Source: Paractinoplanes ovalisporus (lineage in GTDB: Bacteria; Actinomycetota; Actinomycetes; Mycobacteriales; Micromonosporaceae). From it: a stretch of 64,000 nt of DNA. Position 1 is the first letter of the stretch. Every line of letters begins with the position of its first letter. Both the position numbers and the translations under genes were made by a program. Location of the stretch: the NCBI RefSeq assembly GCF_016834655.1, contig NZ_JAENHP010000034.1:29897-93896 (forward strand). The letters run 5' to 3'. Under the pieces are notes generated by a model. The model was not told where the DNA came from, ran no database searches, and worked only from the letters and a program-made list of their open reading frames with translations. Positions 57,915 to 64,000 of the stretch are shown here, in pieces.

Positions 57915-60542
57915 ATGGCAGCAAAGGGTGGACGCAGCGAACGGGTGCCGGCGGAACGGTTACCCGTGGCCCGCGTGTGTGTGGACGTGCCTCTGGCCCA
58001 CCTCGACCGCCCCTTCGACTATCTGGTGGCAGCCGCCGACGACGAGGCGGCCCAGCCCGGCGTGCGGGTGAAGGTCCGCTTCGCCGGCCAGCTGATCAGC
58101 GGTTTCCTGATGGAGCGGGCGGAGTCCTCCCCCCACGGCGGTAAGCTGGCCTACCTCGACAAGGTGGTCTCCCCCGAGCAGGTCCTCGACCCCGAGATCG
58201 CCCACGCGGCCCGCGCGGTGGCCGACCGCTATGCCGGCAATCTGTGCGACGTCCTGCGCCTGGCCGTCCCACCCCGCCACGCCCGCGTCGAGGCGCAGTC
58301 GGCCAAGCCCAACGCCAAGGACACCCCACCCTCGGCTGACGACACCACCCCACCCACCCCCGAAGACCAGGACGCACCCCATCCGGAGGCCACCCCAGCC
58401 GCGACTCACACGAACGGCGACCCCGACGGCACCCCGACCAGCGGCGCGGCAGGCGGCGCGGCAGACGGCGCCCAGGAAGGCGGCGGACCCGCCGCGGCTC
58501 ACACGAGCGACCGCCCCGCCGGCGTGCTGGCGAGCAGCGGGCCAAGGACGGTGCGCGCGAGCGATGGGTCAGGCGGCACACAGGCAGGTGACGGGCCCAG
58601 CGACTCGCGACCGGACAGTGGCCGGGCGGACGGTGGCGCGGACCCCACGCGGGCGGGCACTGACCGGGCGGGCACTGACCGAGCAGCCAGTGGCGCGGAC
58701 ACCGCACGAGCGGACGCTGGCGGGGCGGACGGTGGCACGGACCCCACGCGGGCGGGCACTGACCGGGCAGCCAGTGGCGCGGACACCGCACGAGCGGACG
58801 CTGTCGGGGCGGACGGTGGCACGGAGACCGCACGAGCGGGTGCCGACCGGGCGGGTGCCGACCGGGCGGACGGTGGCACGGACAACGCACGAGCGGGTGC
58901 CGGCCGGGCGGACGGTGGCACGGACAACGCACGAGCGGGCGCGGGCCGGGCGGGCAACGGCGTGGATGCGGCGCGAGTTGGGGGTGTGCCTGAGCCGGGT
59001 GAGTGGGGCAAGTACACCGCTGGGCCGGCGTTCTTGCGGGCGCTTGCTGAAGGGCGTAACGCGCGGGCGGTCTGGGGGGCGCTGCCCGGCGAGGACTGGG
59101 CGGGCCGGATTGCGGAGGCGGCCGAAGCCACCGTGCGCGGTGGGCGCGGGGTTGTGATCGTGGTAGCCGATGCGCGCGATCTCGAACGGGTGGACCGGGC
59201 GCTGGGTGTGGCGCTCGGTCCCGGGCGTCATGTCGCGCTCAATGCGGCGTTGGGGCCTGCGGAACGCTACCGGCGGTTCCTGGCGGCCAGTCGGCACCAA
59301 GTGCCGGTGGTCGTGGGCACGCGGGCCGCCATGTGGGCGCCCGTGGCCAAGCTCGGGCTCGTCGTGATCTGGGATGACGGCGACGATCTGCACGCCGAGC
59401 CGCGGTCGCCCTATCCGCACGCCCGGGAGGTGCTGCTCACGCGTGCCCAGTTGGCTGACTGTGCTGCGCTTGTGGCCGGCTTTGCCCGTACGGGGGAAGG
59501 GCAGCTCCTGCTCGAGACCGGCTGGGCCCGGGAGATCTCGGCCAGCCGTGACGTGCTTCGGGCCCACGCGCCGGCGATCGCGCCGACCGGGGACGACCCG
59601 CAGATGGCCCGCGACCCGGGGGCCGCCGTCGCGCGTCTGCCCAGTCTGGCCTGGGAGACCGCCCGCCAAGCGCTCAAGGCCGGCGCGCCGGTGCTGGTGC
59701 AGGTGCCTCGGCGCGGCTACCTGCCGTCGATCGCCTGCGCCGACTGCCGCACGCCGGCCCGCTGTCCACAGTGCTCGGGGCCGTTAGGGCTGCAGGGTGC
59801 CCGCGACGTCCCCACGTGCCATTGGTGCGGCCGGGCCGCGGCCGCCTACTCGTGTCCCTCCTGCGGGAGCCGGCGCCTTCGGGCGTCGATCACGGGTGCC
59901 CGCCGTACGGCTGAGGAGCTGGGGCGGGCCTTCCCGGGAACCACGGTCCGCACCTCCGGCCGTGACGAAATCCTCAACACGGTCTCGGCCGAACCTGCGG
60001 TGGTGGTCGCCACGCCGGGCGCCGAGCCGGTGGCCAAGGACGGGTACGGAGCGATCCTGCTGCTCGACGCGTGGGCGTTGCTGACCCGCTCCGATCTGCG
60101 CGCGGCCGAAGAGACCATGCGCCGCTGGCTGAACGCCGCCGCCCTGGCCCGGCCCGCGTCCCGGGGCGGCCGGGTCGTAGTCGTGGCGGACGGTTCGCTG
60201 GCTACTGTCCAGGCCCTGATCCGCTGGGATCCGGGCTGGTTCGCCCTGCGCGAGCTGACCGAACGCCGTGAACTCTCGTTCCCGCCCGCGTCCCGCATGG
60301 CCAGCCTGACCGGCAAGGCGGAAGCGGTCGCCGACTTCCTCAACGTGGCCCGGCTGCCCGCCGACACCGAGTTGCTGGGCCCGGTCCCGGCCGACGAGGA
60401 GCAGGAACGCATGCTCCTCCGGGTTCCCCGCTCCCAGGCCGCCGCGATGGCCCACGCCCTGCACGAGGCCGCCGCGGTCCGCAGCGCCAAGAAGGCTCCC
60501 CTGACCGTCCGCGTCGAGATCGACCCCTCGGCCCTCTTCTAG
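57915..60542 (+). CDS. priA: PriA-like replication-restart protein, ATPase-degenerate, with repetitive insert
   Basis: The 875-residue protein has an N-terminal DNA-binding domain (ARVCVDVPLAHLDRPFDYLVAA...GVRVKVRFAGQLISGFL), an insert of about 220 residues rich in Gly/Ala/Asp/Arg/Thr, then the helicase-like core. The P-loop position reads GALPGEDWAG instead of GxTGSGKT and the DEEH box reads VIWDDGDD. The cysteines of the two zinc sites remain (CADCRTPARCPQCSGPL, CHWCGRAAAAYSCPSCGSRRL). Actinobacterial PriA is known to lack ATPase residues, so it probably acts in restart without unwinding. Confidence 0.9.
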   Translation: MAAKGGRSERVPAERLPVARVCVDVPLAHLDRPFDYLVAAADDEAAQPGVRVKVRFAGQLISGFLMERAESSPHGGKLAYLDKVVSPEQVLDPEIAHAARAVADRYAGNLCDVLRLAVPPRHARVEAQSAKPNAKDTPPSADDTTPPTPEDQDAPHPEATPAATHTNGDPDGTPTSGAAGGAADGAQEGGGPAAAHTSDRPAGVLASSGPRTVRASDGSGGTQAGDGPSDSRPDSGRADGGADPTRAGTDRAGTDRAASGADTARADAGGADGGTDPTRAGTDRAASGADTARADAVGADGGTETARAGADRAGADRADGGTDNARAGAGRADGGTDNARAGAGRAGNGVDAARVGGVPEPGEWGKYTAGPAFLRALAEGRNARAVWGALPGEDWAGRIAEAAEATVRGGRGVVIVVADARDLERVDRALGVALGPGRHVALNAALGPAERYRRFLAASRHQVPVVVGTRAAMWAPVAKLGLVVIWDDGDDLHAEPRSPYPHAREVLLTRAQLADCAALVAGFARTGEGQLLLETGWAREISASRDVLRAHAPAIAPTGDDPQMARDPGAAVARLPSLAWETARQALKAGAPVLVQVPRRGYLPSIACADCRTPARCPQCSGPLGLQGARDVPTCHWCGRAAAAYSCPSCGSRRLRASITGARRTAEELGRAFPGTTVRTSGRDEILNTVSAEPAVVVATPGAEPVAKDGYGAILLLDAWALLTRSDLRAAEETMRRWLNAAALARPASRGGRVVVVADGSLATVQALIRWDPGWFALRELTERRELSFPPASRMASLTGKAEAVADFLNVARLPADTELLGPVPADEEQERMLLRVPRSQAAAMAHALHEAAAVRSAKKAPLTVRVEIDPSALF
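58600..58965 (+). repeat. priA: In-frame degenerate repeats inside priA
   Basis: GC-rich blocks encoding variants of GADTARADAGGADGGTDPTR, AGTDRA and DGGTDNARAGAGRA repeat several times; adjacent units (for example the two DGGTDNARAGAGRA copies) are nearly identical in DNA. They lie between the DNA-binding and helicase-like domains, as a linker. Confidence 0.85.
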
Positions 60543-60554
60543 CCCGCGAACGGC

Positions 60555-60722
60555 TCAAGGGGCCCTACCAGTACGACGAACGCAAAGGGTCTTGCCGACG
60601 CAGCAGGCGTCAAGGGCCCTACCAGCACGACGAACGCAAAGGGTGCCGCCAGCGCGATGGGCGTCAAGGACCTGCCAGCGCGGCAAACGCAACGGGTCCT
60701 GCCGGCACGGCGAAAAGCGCTA
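60555..60722. repeat. Three tandem 54-55-bp repeats downstream of priA
   Basis: Units start with TCAAGG at 60555, 60610 and 60664 and share CC(T)(A/G)CCAGxxCGxCxAACGCAA(A/C)GGGT. The first two are most alike. They lie between the priA stop and the metK terminator and are not coding. Confidence 0.8.
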
Positions 60723-60732
60723 ACGAACGGGA

Positions 60733-60764
60733 CGGCGCCCCCGCGAAGGATCGCGAGGGCGCCG
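60733..60764 (-). terminator. metK terminator
   Basis: CGGCGCCC (60733-60740) pairs with GGGCGCCG (60757-60764), and an inner CGCG stem extends it. It lies 15 bp after the metK stop; AGCGCTTTT follows on the leftward RNA. Confidence 0.75.
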
Positions 60765-60778
60765 GGTGGGGCTGAAGG

Positions 60779-61969
60779 TCAGGCGGCGGCGTTCTTGAGG
60801 TCCTGAGCGCGCTCGGTGCTCTCCCAGAGCAGCTCGGGGATCTCGCGGCCGAAGTGACCGTAGGCGGCCGTCTGCTGGTAGATCGGGCGCAGCAGGTCGA
60901 GGTCGCGGATGATCGCGGCCGGGCGCAGGTCGAAGACCTCGTTGATGGCCTTCTCGATGCGCTCGACCGGGACGTTCTCGGTGCCGAACGTCTCGACGAA
61001 CAGCGACACCGGGTGGGCCTTGCCGATCGCGTAGGCGACCTGGGTCTCGCAGCGCTCGGCCAGGCCGGCCGCCACGACGTTCTTCGCGACCCAGCGCATC
61101 GCGTACGCCGCCGAGCGGTCCACCTTGGACGGGTCCTTGCCCGAGAAGGCACCGCCACCGTGACGCGCGTAACCGCCGTACGTGTCAACGATGATCTTGC
61201 GACCGGTGAGGCCGGCGTCGCCCATCGGGCCGCCGATCTCGAAGCGGCCGGTCGGGTTGACCAGCAGGCGGTAGCCCTCGGTGTCGAGGCCCAGGCCCTC
61301 CAGCTCGGGCGCGATCACGTGCTCGCGGATGTCGGGCGTGAGCAGCGACTCGAGCGAGATGTCGGCCGCGTGCTGCGACGAGACGACGACCGTGTCGAGG
61401 CGGACCGGCTTGAGACCGTCGTACTCGATCGTGACCTGGGTCTTGCCGTCGGGCCGCAGGTAAGGGATCGTGCCGTCCTTGCGGGCGGCCGACAGCCGGC
61501 GGGCCAGGCGGTGGGCCAGGGCGATCGGCAGCGGCATCAGCTCGGGGGTCTCCGAGCAGGCGAAGCCGAACATCATGCCCTGGTCGCCGGCGCCCTGGGA
61601 GTCGAGCACGTGCTCGCTGTCACCCTCGCGCAGCTCGAGCGCGCTGTCGACGCCCTGGGCGATGTCGGGCGACTGCGACCCGATCGAGACGCTGACGCCA
61701 CAGGACGCGCCGTCGAAGCCCTTCTTCGACGAGTCGTATCCGATCTTGAGGATCGTGTCGCGCACGATGCTCGGGATGTCGGCGTACGCCTGGGTGGTGA
61801 CCTCACCCGCGACGTGCACCTGGCCGGTCGTGATCAAGGTTTCCACCGCGACCCGGCTGCGGGGGTCCTGCGACAGCAGGGCGTCGAGAATGCCGTCGCT
61901 GATCTGGTCAGCGATCTTGTCCGGGTGGCCTTCCGTGACCGACTCGGAGGTGAACAGGCGGCGTGCCAC
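60779..61969 (-). CDS. metK: S-adenosylmethionine synthetase
   Basis: Makes SAM from methionine and ATP. The 396-residue protein has RLFTSESVTEGHPDKIADQISDGILDALL, GAGDQGMMFGFACSETPELMPLPI (signature 1 region), and GGGAFSGKDPSKVDRSAAY (glycine-rich phosphate loop). The GTG at 61969 is supported by TGAGGAGCACC. No SAM riboswitch motif was seen upstream. It is 75 bp after coaBC on the same strand. Confidence 0.97.
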   Translation of the reverse strand: MARRLFTSESVTEGHPDKIADQISDGILDALLSQDPRSRVAVETLITTGQVHVAGEVTTQAYADIPSIVRDTILKIGYDSSKKGFDGASCGVSVSIGSQSPDIAQGVDSALELREGDSEHVLDSQGAGDQGMMFGFACSETPELMPLPIALAHRLARRLSAARKDGTIPYLRPDGKTQVTIEYDGLKPVRLDTVVVSSQHAADISLESLLTPDIREHVIAPELEGLGLDTEGYRLLVNPTGRFEIGGPMGDAGLTGRKIIVDTYGGYARHGGGAFSGKDPSKVDRSAAYAMRWVAKNVVAAGLAERCETQVAYAIGKAHPVSLFVETFGTENVPVERIEKAINEVFDLRPAAIIRDLDLLRPIYQQTAAYGHFGREIPELLWESTERAQDLKNAAA

Positions 61970-62044
61970 GGTGCTCCTCAGATTTGTCGAATACAACGTA
62001 ACGCGGAAGTGTAGCCACCGCGCCTGACCGGAGTCGCCTGGGTG

Positions 62045-63262
62045 CTACGCCGTCCCATCGTCTGCGACCTGGTGTTCCAGGAGCGTGACGACATGGTCCC
62101 AAATCATATCGGCCACATCATCTTTAGGGAGTTCGGCATAACTGGCCGTGCTTCCGTCGGCCCCGAGCAGCGTGACCTCATTGTGGTCGGCGCCGAAGAC
62201 GCGGTCCACTCCCACCTCGTTAACGACGATCAGGTCGGCACGTTTCTTGATCAGTTTCGCCCGGGCGTGCTCGATCGCGTCATGTGTCTCGGCCGCGAAG
62301 GCTACGAGGATTTGTCCCGGTCGTTTGCTCGCGCCCAGCTCAGCCGCAATGTCCGGGTTGGTCACGAGCGTGATCGGCGCCGGCACGCCGCCCTCGGTCT
62401 TCTTGATCTTCTCGTCGGCGACGGTGGCGGGCCGGAAGTCGGCGGGTGCGGCCGACATCACCACAGCGTCCGCCTCGGTGGCCGCCTTCACCGTCGCCGC
62501 CCGCAATTCCTCGGTCGTCCCGACCCGCAGAATGTCGACGCCCGCCGGATCGGGCAGCGTCACGTTCGCCGCGATCAGCGTCACCCGCGCCCCGCGTGCC
62601 GCCGCCGCTTTGGCCAGCGCATACCCCTGCTTGCCGGACGACCGGTTGCCCAGGAAACGCACCGGGTCGAGCGGCTCGCGTGTCCCCCCGGCCGTCACCA
62701 CGACGTGCCGCCCGGCCAGGTCAAGGTCAAGACCCTTCCGGTGTACGCGCAGAGCCAGCTCGAAGATCTCGGCCGGGTCAGGCAGGCGCCCCTTGCCGGT
62801 GTCTTTGCCGGTCAGCCGCCCGACCGCGGGCTCGATCACGACCGCGCCGCGGGCCCGCAACGTGGCGACGTTGGCCTGAGTGGCCGGGTTGTCCCACATC
62901 TCCGTGTGCATGGCCGGCGCGTAGACAATCGGACAGGTCGCCGTCAGCAGGGTGTTCGTCAGGAGGTCGTCGGCGATGCCGTGCGCCGCCTTGGCCAGGA
63001 GGTCGGCGGTCGCGGGCGCGACGACTACAAGTTCGGCGGCCCGCCCGATCCGGACGTGAGGCACCTCATGCGCGTCATCCCACACCTCGGTCGAGATGGG
63101 TCGTCCGGAGAGGGCCGCCCAGGTTGGCGCGCCGACGAACTGGAGTGCGGACGCGGTGGGCACCACGCGCACCTTGTGCCCCGATTCGGTGAACAGGCGG
63201 AGGAGCTCGCAGGCCTTGTAGGCAGCGATGCCACCGGCCACACCGAGCACAACTTCAGTCAC
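62045..63262 (-). CDS. coaBC: Bifunctional phosphopantothenoylcysteine decarboxylase/synthetase
   Basis: The 405-residue fusion for CoA synthesis has an N-terminal flavin decarboxylase CoaC (VVLGVAGGIAAYKACELLRLF; VVAPATADLLAKAAHGIADDLL; PAMHTEMWDNPATQANVATL with the catalytic-loop residues). The C-terminal CoaB ligase has VVVTAGGTREPLDPVRFLGN, RSSGKQGYALAKAA and AAPADFRPA. GTG start with AGGAGG upstream. In many actinobacteria rpoZ lies just upstream; it is not present in the 700 bp seen here. Confidence 0.96.
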   Translation of the reverse strand: MTEVVLGVAGGIAAYKACELLRLFTESGHKVRVVPTASALQFVGAPTWAALSGRPISTEVWDDAHEVPHVRIGRAAELVVVAPATADLLAKAAHGIADDLLTNTLLTATCPIVYAPAMHTEMWDNPATQANVATLRARGAVVIEPAVGRLTGKDTGKGRLPDPAEIFELALRVHRKGLDLDLAGRHVVVTAGGTREPLDPVRFLGNRSSGKQGYALAKAAAARGARVTLIAANVTLPDPAGVDILRVGTTEELRAATVKAATEADAVVMSAAPADFRPATVADEKIKKTEGGVPAPITLVTNPDIAAELGASKRPGQILVAFAAETHDAIEHARAKLIKKRADLIVVNEVGVDRVFGADHNEVTLLGADGSTASYAELPKDDVADMIWDHVVTLLEHQVADDGTA

Positions 63263-63346
63263 CGCGTCCTCCTTTTGGGGCCCCTTGATTGGGGCTGTGC
63301 CAACGCTAGCCCGGTTCCGGCTGCGGGGAGGGACGGACCCGGGCGC

Positions 63347-63390
63347 TGTGGATAACCCCGGTTCCCCGGTTGGGTCGAGGCTGTGGATAG
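63347..63390. promoter_or_regulatory. Two DnaA-box-like sites upstream of coaBC
   Basis: TGTGGATAA (63347-63355) and TGTGGATAG (63382-63390) are direct repeats 35 bp apart, 85-130 bp upstream of the coaBC start. The first is a perfect complement of TTATCCACA. Confidence 0.45.
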
Positions 63391-63736
63391 TGGGGTGGTT
63401 TTGACGTCGCGGAGGTGGGCCGAGGTGTTCGGCGCGTTCGCGGGCTGGCGGGGGCGCATACTTCCTCGAAATCGCCGACCTGCGGGGATGCTGTCGCTGG
63501 GCCCCATCGTCACCCGCCACGACGCCGCCACGCTCGTCGACGACGCCCAGCTCCGGCACGCCTACCTGGGGTTCTTCGAGGCGCAGGGTGCCTGCAACCG
63601 AGGATCTGGGCTGAGCGACGGTGGCGCCGTCGGGATGGGCCAGGCATTCCACGGTCTGCCCTACGGAGCGCCGTTGGGCTGGGCAGTTCGACCCGAACCC
63701 TGGCTCTTTAAGACCGCCATCGGAACCCTCCTTTAA
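63383..63736 (+). CDS. Doubtful hypothetical protein
   Basis: An open frame of 117 codons (GTG start; MDSGVVLTSRRWAEVFGAFAGW...LSLGPIVTRHDAATLVDDAQLRHAYLGFFEAQG...) lies divergent from coaBC. The middle part looks protein-like, but no ribosome site or family is recognised and the frame begins inside a DnaA-like box. It may be a fragment of a decayed gene. Confidence 0.3.
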   Translation: MDSGVVLTSRRWAEVFGAFAGWRGRILPRNRRPAGMLSLGPIVTRHDAATLVDDAQLRHAYLGFFEAQGACNRGSGLSDGGAVGMGQAFHGLPYGAPLGWAVRPEPWLFKTAIGTLL

Positions 63737-63816
63737 CCCGAAGTTGTGCGGGTAACGGGGCTCGGGTTTCGGGCTTGGATTTCGGGCTTGGATTTCGGCT
63801 GGGAAGGGCTAAGACC

Positions 63817-63833
63817 CTGGGGCTCCGCCCCAG
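63817..63833. terminator. GGGGCTCCGCCCC hairpin
   Basis: CTGGGGC-TCC-GCCCCAG is a perfect 7-bp hairpin flanked by GACC and ACCCCGG. This sequence recurs in many high-GC genomes as an intergenic hairpin. Just upstream, TTCGGGCTTGGAT is directly repeated. Confidence 0.55.
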
Positions 63834-63927
63834 ACCCCGGCCATCGCTCGGAGATCGGTGAAAAGCAAGGGCGGGGGCGTGGGGGTTTGGGTGGTCTCCT
63901 CGCGGCGGCGGCCTCAAGCGAATCGCA

Positions 63928-63974
63928 AGGAAGGGCAGGGCGCAACCAAACCCCGGTTGCACCCTGCCCTTCCT
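63928..63974. terminator. Long intrinsic-terminator-like inverted repeat
   Basis: AGGAAGGGCAGGG-C-GCAACC (63928-63947) pairs with GGTTGC-A-CCCTGCCCTTCCT (63955-63974) with one internal mismatch and a 7-nt loop. It probably ends a gene lying beyond the window. Confidence 0.7.
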
Positions 63975-64000
63975 CACGATGAGCCAAGGCTGCCGTCGCG

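Noticed and set aside
61970..62044. SAM riboswitch upstream of metK
   Set aside because: Only 75 bp separate coaBC and metK and no SAM-box motif is visible.

Overview
The window is a very GC-rich stretch of actinobacterial chromosome. GTG starts, GTGA/ATGA stop-start overlaps and the conserved order of core genes all fit the Micromonosporaceae, most likely an Actinoplanes-like organism (inference from gene content and protein flavour; no search was run). It carries mostly housekeeping operons with accessory genes between them. No rRNA, tRNA, CRISPR array, transposase or prophage gene was recognised.

Layout. (1) 0.1-7.5 kb: leftward arginine operon argC-J-B-D-F-R-(argG remnant)-H behind a putative ARG box. 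Every junction down to the argG remnant is overlapped or coupled. argG survives only as a 51-codon in-frame internal-deletion remnant, and the argF/argR junction is tandemly duplicated. (2) 7.7-18.8 kb: accessory genes. These are a Crp-like regulator, an XRE/MmyB-like regulator divergent from an SDR, a GH3 glycosidase, a DUF218 protein, a frameshifted luciferase-like monooxygenase, a MacB/FtsX-type ABC exporter and a stand-alone SEFIR/TIR-like protein. (3) 18.9-27.5 kb: GNAT, DUF3616, Tat-exported M28 peptidase, phosphofructokinase, SRPBCC protein, membrane protein, methyltransferase relic, SDR and a SAM-hydroxide-adenosyltransferase-like protein. Many have a -10 box only 6-8 nt from the start codon, suggesting leaderless mRNAs. 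A 43-bp minisatellite and paired DnaA boxes follow. (4) 27.5-33.9 kb: a leftward three-gene module of a two-TM TraG/VirD4-like protein without a P-loop, a HerA/DUF87-type ATPase and a repeat-rich Pro/Ala/Lys protein. It is divergent from a small membrane protein with DnaJ-like CxxCxGxG motifs. This is the best candidate for an undescribed system. (5) 33.9-42.8 kb: pheS-pheT, a Zn alcohol dehydrogenase, a SpoU rRNA methylase, infC-rpmI-rplT with a structured leader and an ATC start, a PH-domain protein, hisE and hisG. (6) 42.9-46.4 kb: a polar amino-acid ABC importer and two paralogous secreted proteins. (7) 46.4-52 kb: FMN-riboswitch-controlled ribD-ribE-ribBA-ribH, then rpe and a Rec-GGDEF protein. 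(8) 52-63.3 kb: a septum-formation-like lipoprotein, def-fmt-rsmB, P450, PriA with a repetitive insert, metK and coaBC. The last 0.7 kb is mostly repeats, hairpins and DnaA boxes.

Together the region supplies arginine, histidine (first steps), riboflavin/FMN, CoA and SAM biosynthesis, and translation initiation and maturation. A recurring local oddity is tandem duplication of stop/start junctions (argF|argR, fmt|rsmB), which creates minicistrons, alongside several unrelated short tandem repeats in intergenic DNA.
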